Of a stretch of 64,000 nucleotides of DNA, positions 1 to 8,770 are shown one piece after another (within the stretch, counting starts at the first letter, position 1; every line of letters begins with the position of its first letter). Below the pieces are notes generated by a model. That model ran no database searches. It was not told the origin of the DNA and worked only from the letters and a program-made list of their open reading frames with translations. The translations under genes were made by a program, and so were the position numbers. The DNA is from Micavibrio sp. TMED2. GTDB lineage: Bacteria; Pseudomonadota; Alphaproteobacteria; TMED2. Location of the stretch: NCBI GenBank assembly GCA_002168225.1, contig NHBH01000001.1:2022509-2086508 (forward strand), written 5' to 3'.

Positions 1-1246
1 GCTGAACCAGAACGACATCGCCAACCGACAACACCTGTCCGGCGCTGGTCGGCCTTTCACCGAAACGCTGGTCGGGCAGCCATTTGCGTGCCCAGCTTAG
101 CCCATCGAAAGGAATCTCCGCCCGTTTGCCGCTGGCAAAGCCGATTTCGGCAGACTGGTCGTGAACCGTCAGGACAACGGCATATTCCCAATCGGGCCGA
201 CCGAGATGCGGTGGCAGTTCGGCAAGTTGGGCCGCCCAGTCATCCATGCTCTCGAAGCTCTGCAATGGCCCGCGCCAGCCATGGCGGCGGTCATAGGCCT
301 CAAGACCATTACGCAAGGCCCGTGTCGCCATGACCTGCATGGCCGGTTCCAGCGAGGTGCGGACGGACAGACCACCATCATAGAGTGCATCAGCACCGAA
401 CCGGTCAAACAGCCGACGGCGCACCTCTTCGGTGAAGTGTCCTGCCTCGACAAACTGCTCGTCACGGCCTTCGACAGCGTTCAACTCACTGGCCCATGCC
501 GTATCCGCCTCGGCCTGTGTGATATAGCCGTCTTCGAGCATCCGCTTGATGACATAGTTGCGCCGGGCAATCGCTGCCTCGCGCTTGCGGATCGGATGGT
601 AGTTGTTCGGCGCTTTCGGCAATGCTGCCAGATAGGCCATTTCAGACAGTTCGAGTTCATCCAGCGACTTGTCGAAATAGTTCAGTGCGGCGGCGGCAAC
701 ACCGTAGGAACCACGACCTAGATAGATTTCATTGAGATACAGCTCAATGATCTGGTCCTTGGTGAAGGCGCGCTCGATACGAACGGCGAGAATTGCCTCC
801 TTGGCCTTGCGCTCGATACTGACCTCATTGGTCAGCAGGAAATTCTTGGCCACCTGCTGGGTAATGGTCGATGCCCCTTCCGGGCGGCGACCGGTGCCAA
901 TGGCTTGCAGGTTGCTGAGGGCAGCACGGGCAATACCACGGAAATCCAGCCCGATATGGTTGAAGAAATTCTGATCCTCGGACGCGACAAAGGCACGGAC
1001 CAGCTGCGGCGGCATGGATTCAACCGGGACGAATACCCGTTTCTGACGGGCAAATTCCTCAAGCAACTGGCCGTCACCCGCATGAACCCGGGTCACCACC
1101 GGCGGCTCATAGCGGTTGAGCTGGTCAAATTCCGGCAGGCCGGCACCGTAGTGATGCAGCACATAGAGCAGTCCACCAACGGCAAGCACGCCGCCGAACA
1201 GGCCGAGCGCCACAAGGCTGAGCAGCAATTTTCCCAGAAATTTCAT
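1..1246 (-). CDS. mrcA: Penicillin-binding protein 1A, N-terminal part (cut by window edge)
   Basis: Bifunctional peptidoglycan glycosyltransferase/transpeptidase of the inner membrane. About 415 residues are visible. They begin MKFLGKLLLSLVALG, a single N-terminal membrane anchor. The GT51 domain follows, with the catalytic-glutamate motif SEDQNFFNHIGLDFRG, then RPEGASTITQQ and the motif IELYLNEIYLG. The window ends just inside the linker to the transpeptidase domain, so the active-site serine cannot be checked. The ATG at 1246-1244 is preceded only by weak purines. It lies 160 bases downstream of the amidase gene on the same strand, so the two cell-wall genes may share a transcript. Confidence 0.93.
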   Translation of the reverse strand, partial: MKFLGKLLLSLVALGLFGGVLAVGGLLYVLHHYGAGLPEFDQLNRYEPPVVTRVHAGDGQLLEEFARQKRVFVPVESMPPQLVRAFVASEDQNFFNHIGLDFRGIARAALSNLQAIGTGRRPEGASTITQQVAKNFLLTNEVSIERKAKEAILAVRIERAFTKDQIIELYLNEIYLGRGSYGVAAAALNYFDKSLDELELSEMAYLAALPKAPNNYHPIRKREAAIARRNYVIKRMLEDGYITQAEADTAWASELNAVEGRDEQFVEAGHFTEEVRRRLFDRFGADALYDGGLSVRTSLEPAMQVMATRALRNGLEAYDRRHGWRGPLQSFESMDDWAAQLAELPPHLGRPDWEYAVVLTVHDQSAEIGFASGKRAEIPFDGLSWARKWLPDQRFGERPTSAGQVLSVGDVVLVQ

Positions 1247-1406
1247 CAGCTTCCAAACAGTGCTTAAAGTCCACTATGCCGCCCGACAAAACATCTGCCA
1301 GACAGCTTGTTGGTTGATATAGCCATCAATAAGTGGCGCTGCCATGGCAATATTCAAAAACATGGCTGGCTTACCACCAGCGTGGCAGCTCGCCCGCCCA
1401 GTCGGG

Positions 1407-2651
1407 CTATTCTCCCGCCGCCACCTGACCACGACCGGCAAAATACTGGTCGATACCGGACAACAGCGCATCGGTGATGCGGTCCCGGTAATCCCGTGAC
1501 GCCAGCAGTTTCGCGTCATTGGCATTCGACAGATAGCCGAGTTCCACCAGCACCGAGGGCACATCTGCAGATTTCAACACGGCAAAACCGGCGAAACGGT
1601 GGGTGCGCTTGAGCACCTTGATGCCCTGCTTGCGGATTTCATCGACCAGAACATTGGCAACGCCCCGACTGTCATTCACCGTTTCACGCATGGCGAGATC
1701 AATCAGGATGCTGGCCACATCATCGCTCTGGACCCCGAGATCGACACCGGCAATGGCATCGGTGCGGTTCTCACGTGCCGCCAGTCGGGCCGCCTCCCTG
1801 TCTGAGGCACGCTCGGACAGGGTATAGACCGAGGCACCACGCACACTCGGCTCCGGATTGGCATCGGCATGAAGTGACATGAAAAAGTCGGCGCCGAACC
1901 CGCGCGCCGTGGTCACGCGGTCGCGCAGGTGAATATAGCTGTCATCCTCACGGGTCAGTCTGGCCCGATAGCGACCGCTGCCTTCAATTTTGGCAGCCAG
2001 CATTTTGGCGATATCCAGCACAACATTCTTCTCGAGCATCCCGTTGGCAGAGCGAGCACCCGGATCATTGCCGCCATGCCCGGCATCGATCACGATGACC
2101 GGCAGATACGGCACGATGCGATTTTCCTGCGGGATATCGGTCGGTTTGACCTGTGGAATTGGCGGTAGGGCAAGGGCTGCAACAGCACCTGCACCGGGGC
2201 TGACCTGCGGCACCGGTCGGCCCATGCCCTCGATATCGAGAATGAACCGGTAGGCGTGCTCATCGGCCATCGGCTCACTATAGACGGTCGCGACCCGCGA
2301 CGGGTCGGCCGACGTCAGGGATAGACGCCAGATATTGCCGTCGAGCTGCTGCCAGTTATAGCCGGTGATAACGCCATATCCCTCACCACCCGCGACACCC
2401 GGATCATCAAGGCCATCGCGGAAATCAATGGTTACGGTCGTGCCATCCGGCTGCTGCTCGACCCGATAGCGCGGCGGTGTCGGCAAGGTCAGCATCAGCC
2501 GGGTATTGCCATTGGCATACTCGAAGATCGGCTCACCCGATGCGGTTGGGCTGGTGGCATATGACACGGGCATGCCGAGCACCACTGCCAAAAGACAGAG
2601 CGTTGCCGCGGCAAGCACCCGCAAAAATATGCCCCTGAGAGATAAAATCAT
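1407..2651 (-). CDS. amiC: N-acetylmuramoyl-L-alanine amidase with AMIN domain
   Basis: Periplasmic zinc amidase that removes stem peptides from peptidoglycan during cell separation. I start it at ATG 2651 because the signal peptide MILSLRGIFLRVLAAATLCL begins there and a GGGGG run lies just upstream; an in-frame start at 2732 would put 27 odd residues in front. An AMIN-type beta domain (about residues 45-150) is followed by Amidase_3. The zinc motifs are visible: VIDAGHGGNDPGA, the Glu in LEKNVVLDIA, and FMSLHADAN. The catalytic Glu lies in VELGYLSN. Length about 414 residues, usual for AmiC. Located directly upstream of mrcA on the same strand. Confidence 0.92.
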   Translation of the reverse strand: MILSLRGIFLRVLAAATLCLLAVVLGMPVSYATSPTASGEPIFEYANGNTRLMLTLPTPPRYRVEQQPDGTTVTIDFRDGLDDPGVAGGEGYGVITGYNWQQLDGNIWRLSLTSADPSRVATVYSEPMADEHAYRFILDIEGMGRPVPQVSPGAGAVAALALPPIPQVKPTDIPQENRIVPYLPVIVIDAGHGGNDPGARSANGMLEKNVVLDIAKMLAAKIEGSGRYRARLTREDDSYIHLRDRVTTARGFGADFFMSLHADANPEPSVRGASVYTLSERASDREAARLAARENRTDAIAGVDLGVQSDDVASILIDLAMRETVNDSRGVANVLVDEIRKQGIKVLKRTHRFAGFAVLKSADVPSVLVELGYLSNANDAKLLASRDYRDRITDALLSGIDQYFAGRGQVAAGE

Positions 2652-3300
2652 GCCCCCGTTATGCCGTGTCCGGGGATGTTTTTGCAACGTCAAACGGGGT
2701 TCGGTGAATAAGAGAATTGTTCTTCTGTTCATGACAGGCTATGTTGCGTCTGCGACATTATGTTTGCTGCAAGTTGACAGACCAAAACCGTCGGAAAACT
2801 TGGGTAATCAGGCCGACTGTCCGCATCGATCGACCGCGTCATATTGAGCCGAGGTCGGGATTCGGATACCGCGCCAGCACTTGATAAACAGATTTTACCG
2901 CGTTTTCAGGCACGCGATTGCTGCCACAGAATGCGGTCCATACGGGTAAAAATATCCTGCAATCACAGCCTCGATTCTGTGGATTGCTATCAAGCTCTGA
3001 TTAGCCCAACCCGCCCGGCGCGATTGTCCGGTTGCTTGCGCCCCCAAAATTTGACGTAACGCTGGTTGCCAAGGCTTTTCATGCCCGATTTCATCGGAAA
3101 CACGCTACCCAAGGATTTTGAGCAGGTTAGCGACCCGATCATCTCAACATTTATACTCGGTGCCGACCGAGCGAACGACGCTGTCCGCACCGTACCCTTG
3201 CCAGCGGGACGCAGATCAATCATCCCGTTCAACCACATAACTTGCGCCCCGCCCGCCATGTGTCGCCGTGGCCCCGCGAACGCGCATCAGGATTTATCGC
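2652..3300. promoter_or_regulatory. 650-base gap holding the divergent amiC/rne promoters and the probable rne leader
   Basis: No convincing gene is visible in this stretch; the short frames in it lack family resemblance and ribosome sites. It must hold the promoters of amiC (leftward) and rne (rightward). A perfect 6-bp hairpin CTCGGT-GCCG-ACCGAG sits at 3156-3171, about 130 bases before the rne start. Known RNase E genes in enterobacteria autoregulate through a long structured 5' leader. That this leader works the same way is inference only. Confidence 0.4.
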
Positions 3301-6081
3301 ATGACCAAACGCATGCTGATCGACGCGACCCAGGAGGAGGAAATCCGGGTTGCACTCGTCGATGGGAACAAACTTACTGAATACGACTTCGAGTCCCAGA
3401 CCCGCCGCCAGTTAAAAGGCAATATCTACCTCGCCCGCATCACTCGGGTCGAACCGTCATTGCAGGCGGCGTTTGTCGAATATGGCGGCAATCGCCACGG
3501 CTTCCTCGCCTTTTCTGAAATCCACCCGGATTACTATCAGATCCCTGTGGCTGACCGCGAAGCACTGCTTGAGGATGTGGAACTCGACGATGACGAGATC
3601 ATCATCGACGAGGAAGCCAATGGCGACGATACCGTTGCGGCAGACGCTGACGCTTCCGAAGATGCATCCGACACGGATGAGAACGCTGCTTCTGATGATG
3701 ATGCCGACGAGGCAACTGCCGAAGCGGACAGCGACGCATCCGACGACGATGCCGAGGAAGCTGCGGCCGATGACGAGGACGCTGCCGACGAGGACGATCC
3801 GGAAGCCAATGAGCGTGAGCAGAAGAAGCGCCGCACCCAGCGCCTGCTCCGCAAGTACAAGATTCAGGAAGTCATCAAGCGTCGCCAGATCATGCTGGTT
3901 CAAGTCGCCAAGGAAGAGCGCGGCTCAAAGGGTGCGGCCCTGACCACCTATCTGTCGCTTGCCGGTCGTTATTGCGTCCTGATGCCAAACAGCCCGCGTG
4001 GCGGTGGCGTCAGCCGCAAGATCACCAATTTCAAAGACCGCAAGCGGATGAAGGAACTGATCTCCTCACTCGAGGTGCCATCAGGCATGTCCGTCATCCT
4101 GCGTACCGCCGGTGTCGAGCGCACCAAGGTGGAAATCCGCCGTGACCTCGACTATCTGCTGCGCCAATGGGACAGCATCCGCGAACTGACCCTCAAGTCA
4201 CAGGCCCCTGCCCTGATCTATGAGGAAGGCGATCTGATCAAGCGCGCGATGCGGGATATGTATACGCGCGACATTGATGAAGTGCTGATCGGCGGCGAGC
4301 AAGGCTACCGCAACGCCAAGGACTTCATGAAGATGCTGATGCCGAGCCATGCCAAGCGCATCCAGCAATCCAAGGAAGACGATCTGCCGCTGTTCTCCCG
4401 CTTCCATGTGGAGAGCCAGATCAACGAGATTCACGAGCCGATTGTCCAGCTTCGCTCCGGTGGCTATCTGGTCATCAACCCGACCGAGGCGCTGGTATCG
4501 ATCGATATCAACTCCGGTCGCGCGACCAAGGAACGGCATATCGAGGAAACCGCCCTCAACACCAACCTTGAGGCAGCCCGGGAAATCGCCCGTCAGGTAC
4601 GCCTGCGTGATCTCGCCGGTCTGATCGTGATCGACTTCATCGATATGGAGGAGAACCGCAACAACCGTGCGGTCGAGCGCAGGCTGAAGGAATCCCTCAA
4701 GGGTGACCGGGCGCGTATCCAGCTTGGCAATATCTCGAATTTCGGCCTGCTGGAGTTTTCCCGCCAGCGCCTGCGCCCGAGCCTGATCGAGAGCAGCTTC
4801 GAGCCATGCATCTACAGTCAGGGCACCGGTTACCGCCGTACGGTGGAATCCTCTGCCCTGCAGGCCCTGCGCAACATGCAGGAAGAGATCGCCCGGACCA
4901 AGGCCGATGCCCTGCAGGTTACCGTGGATCGTGAGGTTGCAGCCTATCTGCTGAACCAGAAGCGCCGCCAGTTGATCAATCTCGAGGATCGCTTCAACGT
5001 CTCACTCACCATCATCGGTGATGATACGGTCATTCGCCCTGAGTGCCGCATTGAGCGGGTCAAGACCGATGACCAGCAGACCACCCGTTACATTCCGGTC
5101 TCCGCGAGCCGCAGCAATGCGCAGTTTGATGAGGATGAGGACGAGAATACCGGCAATGACGAGGGCCGTCGCGGACGTGGCCGCGGCAGAGGTCGCGGAC
5201 GTGGTCGTGGACGCGACCGCAATCAGGACGACACTGCTCAGGATCGTGATGAGGATCGTCAGGAAGCGGGCGATGGTGATGGTGAGGAAAACGGTGGTCG
5301 CCGTCGTCGTCGCCGTCGTCGTGGCCGTCGCGGTCGCCGTGACGACAATGCGGTCGAGACGACAGAGAACGAGAATCAGGATGCAACAGCAGAGGATGGC
5401 GATGACGCCACCGATGCCGATGCTTCCGGCGATAACGACAATGATGGCGAACAGGGTGATGAAGGCCGTGGCCGTCGTCGTCGCCGTGGCCGCCGTGGTG
5501 GTCGCCGTCGTGGCAACCGGAACCAGTCAGACGAGAACTCTGATGAGTCATCTTCAGACAACAGCGATGATGACGCAGACAATGCATCTGATACCGATTC
5601 AAGTGATGCCGTTGCCGAAGAAGTCGCTGCCGATGCTGATAACACTGAGGCTGACACTGCCGTAGAGGAAAAACCGAAGCGCAGCCGCAGCCGTCGCAAG
5701 CCAAAAGCCGCCGCCGAGGAAGCCAAGGCTGAGGAAGAAGTCACAGCAGAAGCGACAGATAACGCAAAAGCGGATGATGCGACTGAAGAAGCCGAAGCAA
5801 AGCCTGCCAAGTCACGCTCACGCAAGCGCACGACGAAGAAGGCCGAGGCTGAAGCAGCCAAGGACGAGACCGAGGTTAAGGACGAAGCCAAAGAAGAGCC
5901 TGTGGCCGAGCCCCCTGCTCCGGCTGAGGAAGAACCCGCACCTGCCGCCAAGGCAAAACCCGCCAAGCGCGAACCCGGCCCCGGTGAAAACCTCGTGGTA
6001 CTGGGTGAAGGCAGTGGTGACGGCGATGGCGACAAGCCACGGCGTGCCGGCTGGTGGAAGAAGCTGGTTTCAACCGAATAA
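3301..6081 (+). CDS. rne: Ribonuclease E
   Basis: Endoribonuclease of the degradosome and of rRNA/tRNA processing. Start chosen at ATG 3301 (MTKRMLIDATQEEE), the family-typical N-terminus; 926 residues. The S1 region (about 35-240) is interrupted at about 95-170 by a very acidic Asp/Glu/Ala insert, as in other alphaproteobacterial RNase E. The DNase I-like catalytic core carries Asp402 (SIDINSGRATKERH) and Asp445 (VIDFIDMEENRN). The Zn-link, normally CPxCxGTG, reads CIYSQGTG at 503-510: Cys503 is kept and the second Cys is Ser506. The C-terminal half is disordered, with three Arg/Gly-rich RNA-binding blocks (around residues 620-740) alternating with acidic and Lys/Ala-rich stretches. The conserved C-terminus ends WWKKLVSTE. 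Confidence 0.96.
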   Translation: MTKRMLIDATQEEEIRVALVDGNKLTEYDFESQTRRQLKGNIYLARITRVEPSLQAAFVEYGGNRHGFLAFSEIHPDYYQIPVADREALLEDVELDDDEIIIDEEANGDDTVAADADASEDASDTDENAASDDDADEATAEADSDASDDDAEEAAADDEDAADEDDPEANEREQKKRRTQRLLRKYKIQEVIKRRQIMLVQVAKEERGSKGAALTTYLSLAGRYCVLMPNSPRGGGVSRKITNFKDRKRMKELISSLEVPSGMSVILRTAGVERTKVEIRRDLDYLLRQWDSIRELTLKSQAPALIYEEGDLIKRAMRDMYTRDIDEVLIGGEQGYRNAKDFMKMLMPSHAKRIQQSKEDDLPLFSRFHVESQINEIHEPIVQLRSGGYLVINPTEALVSIDINSGRATKERHIEETALNTNLEAAREIARQVRLRDLAGLIVIDFIDMEENRNNRAVERRLKESLKGDRARIQLGNISNFGLLEFSRQRLRPSLIESSFEPCIYSQGTGYRRTVESSALQALRNMQEEIARTKADALQVTVDREVAAYLLNQKRRQLINLEDRFNVSLTIIGDDTVIRPECRIERVKTDDQQTTRYIPVSASRSNAQFDEDEDENTGNDEGRRGRGRGRGRGRGRGRDRNQDDTAQDRDEDRQEAGDGDGEENGGRRRRRRRRGRRGRRDDNAVETTENENQDATAEDGDDATDADASGDNDNDGEQGDEGRGRRRRRGRRGGRRRGNRNQSDENSDESSSDNSDDDADNASDTDSSDAVAEEVAADADNTEADTAVEEKPKRSRSRRKPKAAAEEAKAEEEVTAEATDNAKADDATEEAEAKPAKSRSRKRTTKKAEAEAAKDETEVKDEAKEEPVAEPPAPAEEEPAPAAKAKPAKREPGPGENLVVLGEGSGDGDGDKPRRAGWWKKLVSTE

Positions 6082-6104
6082 TCTCGCGCCAAACGCGCAT
6101 ATGA

Positions 6105-6133
6105 AAAAGGGGCCAAACGGCCCCTTTTCTTTT
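6105..6133 (+). terminator. Intrinsic terminator, bidirectional
   Basis: Perfect 10-bp stem AAAAGGGGCC - AAAC - GGCCCCTTTT, followed by CTTTTT. It lies between the convergent ends of rne and the aminotransferase. The A-tract on the left makes it usable from both sides. Confidence 0.85.
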
Positions 6134-6151
6134 TGCTGTCTGATAATCAGC

Positions 6152-7303
6152 TTATCGCTTGAGCCAGCCCGCGAGGCGATCACAGGCGGCTTCAAGATCG
6201 CGGGCCGGACCGGCAAATGACAGGCGGACATAGCGATTGCCGCGTTCGGTATCGAAATCGACACCGGGGGTCATGGCGACACCGATCTCATTCAGCATCC
6301 GGTCGCAGAAATCCTGACTGTCATTGGTGAACCGGCTGACATCAAGGTAGAAATAGAACGCCCCTTCCGGGATGGTGAATTCATCTAGCCCCAGTTGCGG
6401 CAGGCGCTCCAGCAGAATGCGGCGATTGCGGGAATATTCCGCGACCCGGCCATCAAGCTCGTCAAAGTGATCAAAGATTTCCAGCGCCGCATATTGCGAC
6501 ATGGCCGGTGCGGAGATGTAGAAGGACTGCGCCAGCTTCTCGATCGGCTCAAGCAGATCCGGCGGCAGGATCATCCAGCCGATACGCCAGCCGCTGAGGG
6601 CGAAATATTTCGAGAAGCTGTTGATGACCACGGCATCATCGGTGCTCTCCAGCGCCGAGCTGGCGACACCGCCGAAGGTGATGCCGTGATAAATCTCGTC
6701 AGAGATCAGACGCACATGATTGTCCCGGCACCAGTGGATCAGCGCCTCAAACTCATCAGGCTTTAGCATGCCGCCAGTCGGGTTGGCCGGGCTGGCGAGG
6801 ATCAGGCCGACAATAGGCTCGTCCAGATTGTCGAGCATCTCGACCGTCGGCTGGAACTGGGTGTCCGCATTACAGGGAATTTCCACCGGCACCAGTCCTT
6901 GCGCCAGCAGGATATTCCGGTAGGCCGGATAGCATGGGGTGGCAAGTGCCACACGGTCACCCGGCTCGAATGCGGCCAGAAATGACAGGACAAAGGCAGT
7001 GGAGGAACCAACCGTGATGGCAATCCGCTCAACCGGCACCTGAACGCCGTAGCGGGTGGCATACATGTCCGCGATCCGCTCACGCAACGGGCGAATGCCG
7101 AGTGCTTCGGTATAGGCAATCGGATCGGCCTGCATGCATTTGCTCAGGTTCTCAAGCGCAGCCTTGGGCGCGCCATCAAACGGCTGACCAATCTCGAGGT
7201 GCAGGATTTCCTTGCCGGTTTTTTCCAGAGCCGTTGCCTGACGCAATGTCTGCAAGGCTAGGAAAACAGGCACATCACCACGGTTTGCCACTTTCAGGGC
7301 CAT
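6152..7303 (-). CDS. Class I/II PLP-dependent aminotransferase
   Basis: Fold-type I aminotransferase, 383 residues, cytoplasmic. The ATG at 7303 has a GGAG seven bases upstream; the longer reading would need TTG at 7315. Visible motifs: EIGQPFDGAP near the N-terminus, the Asn of SPANPTGG, the Asp-x-x-Tyr of ISDEIYHGI, the PLP lysine in NSFSKYFALSGWRIGW, and the substrate-carboxylate Arg in YVRLSFAG near the C-terminus. It looks like the aspartate/aromatic aminotransferase branch. The donor-acceptor pair cannot be told from sequence, and the neighbours give no pathway hint. Confidence 0.9.
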   Translation of the reverse strand: MALKVANRGDVPVFLALQTLRQATALEKTGKEILHLEIGQPFDGAPKAALENLSKCMQADPIAYTEALGIRPLRERIADMYATRYGVQVPVERIAITVGSSTAFVLSFLAAFEPGDRVALATPCYPAYRNILLAQGLVPVEIPCNADTQFQPTVEMLDNLDEPIVGLILASPANPTGGMLKPDEFEALIHWCRDNHVRLISDEIYHGITFGGVASSALESTDDAVVINSFSKYFALSGWRIGWMILPPDLLEPIEKLAQSFYISAPAMSQYAALEIFDHFDELDGRVAEYSRNRRILLERLPQLGLDEFTIPEGAFYFYLDVSRFTNDSQDFCDRMLNEIGVAMTPGVDFDTERGNRYVRLSFAGPARDLEAACDRLAGWLKR

Positions 7304-7380
7304 CGGTTTCTCCAACTCTCAAACAGGAAAATCGGACCGTCACAGCAATCTGCAGCGATCCGGGGCTATCTGTAACCGGA

Positions 7381-8682
7381 TTACGGTTCAATCGCCAGTC
7401 CATTCACACCGGGTTCAATGGCCGCAGTGCAGCCACGCTCCCCATCATCATCGGCCAGGGTGCAGCTGATCAGTGAGCGACGTGGATGGGCATTGCCATC
7501 CCCGGCAGGTGCATTTGCCACGATCCGGGTTGCATAACCGGGCGTGGCTCGCTGGCCGTCAAAGACTGACTTGGCCGCATCCAGTACCGGTTCCGGCAGA
7601 TCATCGGAGGCAGTGACAATACCGGCCAGTCGCAGCTCGCCGACATTCCGGTTCGCGATCATAAAGGGACCGAGCATCCCGTCCCCAAGCGGCATGGAGG
7701 CCGCAACCGCACGCGATGGCCAGAGGCTGAAGCCGGTTGCCGGCTCACCGATCCCGAAAGCCATGCCCTGCGTCAGGCCACAGGCAACCACGAAGTCGCC
7801 AGCCCCCTTGGCAATAAAGCCGGTTGCCGGTGGTGCATCGCCAACCAGCGCTGCCGTGACCGTCCCGTCACTGGTCGCCATCTCGCCAAGAATGCCCTGC
7901 TCTTCAACGCCGCCTGCCATGTGAACCTGATCCGTGCCATAGGCAACCGCCGGTGCTGTACGGATCACCGGCTGGATTTTGGCAACTGCCGCCGGGTCAA
8001 GGCCGAGTTCTTCAGCGAACTGGCGACCAACCCGACCACCATAGAACGCCCCCGGCCCTTCCTGTCGCAGCACGGCCAAGGCGCCGGACATGACATTCCA
8101 TGGCAGGCGCTCACCCACGGCAACCTGGCCGGCATCATGCCAGATGACATTCTGCATCCGGTCAAGACGACCGCTGAAGCGTTTGAAATCATTGTCCAGA
8201 CTGCGACTGACAACACCGTCAAAGCGGGCCAGACGTTCGGCCGGGATTACCAGTTGCTCGAACCGCAAACGGCCATAGCGGGCATGCATGGCGAACAACC
8301 CGCGCAACAGCCCCGGCGCACCATACTCGCTGCGTGCGCCATTGACCCGTGGCAGTGGCGACGGGCTGAAATCGAACAGGGTTACCGCTTCGTCAGGGCC
8401 TGCCTCAGGATCATGGACCAGACAGGAACCACCACCCAACAGCCCGGCCCGGCTCGGCAGGGTCACGGTCAGGGCGAGCGCCATGCTCACGGCGGCATCA
8501 ACCGGACTGCCTCCAAGCGATAGCACATCACGCCCAACCAGTGCTGCCTGTGGTTCATCAGCGAGAATGGCGGCACGGTTCTTGCGGGTAAATTGCGTGG
8601 CACTCGCCAGATCATCGCCGCCCGAACAGGCTGGCAGCATCAGAATTCCCGCCATCAGGGTGGCAATAACGGAGATGTGCAT
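7381..8682 (-). CDS. Gamma-glutamyltransferase-like lipoprotein lacking the catalytic threonine motif
   Basis: From ATG 8682 the product starts MHISVIATLMAGILMLPAC, a lipoprotein signal with Cys19 as the lipid site; other in-frame starts at 8697 and 8754 are possible. The N-terminal two thirds follow the GGT large-subunit pattern: AALVGRDVLSLGGSPVDAAV, LLGGGSCLVHDP, GAPGLLRGLFAMHARYG and PAERLARFDGVVSRSL. Where GGT has the autoprocessing site and nucleophile (GTTH-x-S) I find no such motif; the region reads VAYGTDQVHMAGGVEEQG. At 433 residues it is over 100 shorter than normal GGT. Probably a non-catalytic or altered Ntn-hydrolase relative. It is divergent from the M48 protease gene. Confidence 0.7.
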   Translation of the reverse strand: MHISVIATLMAGILMLPACSGGDDLASATQFTRKNRAAILADEPQAALVGRDVLSLGGSPVDAAVSMALALTVTLPSRAGLLGGGSCLVHDPEAGPDEAVTLFDFSPSPLPRVNGARSEYGAPGLLRGLFAMHARYGRLRFEQLVIPAERLARFDGVVSRSLDNDFKRFSGRLDRMQNVIWHDAGQVAVGERLPWNVMSGALAVLRQEGPGAFYGGRVGRQFAEELGLDPAAVAKIQPVIRTAPAVAYGTDQVHMAGGVEEQGILGEMATSDGTVTAALVGDAPPATGFIAKGAGDFVVACGLTQGMAFGIGEPATGFSLWPSRAVAASMPLGDGMLGPFMIANRNVGELRLAGIVTASDDLPEPVLDAAKSVFDGQRATPGYATRIVANAPAGDGNAHPRRSLISCTLADDDGERGCTAAIEPGVNGLAIEP

Positions 8683-8770
8683 AGGCTTGGCTGGCATTAC
8701 GACTGGACCATGTTTATCTGTATGGGATGGTTTCGTGGAAACTGGATTGAACATTTTGATTTATCGGACG

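Noticed and set aside
5376..6116. 246-codon Ser/Ala/Arg-rich frame opposite the rne C-terminus
   Set aside because: Its low complexity is the complement of the acidic/Arg repeats of RNase E; it also spans the terminator region.
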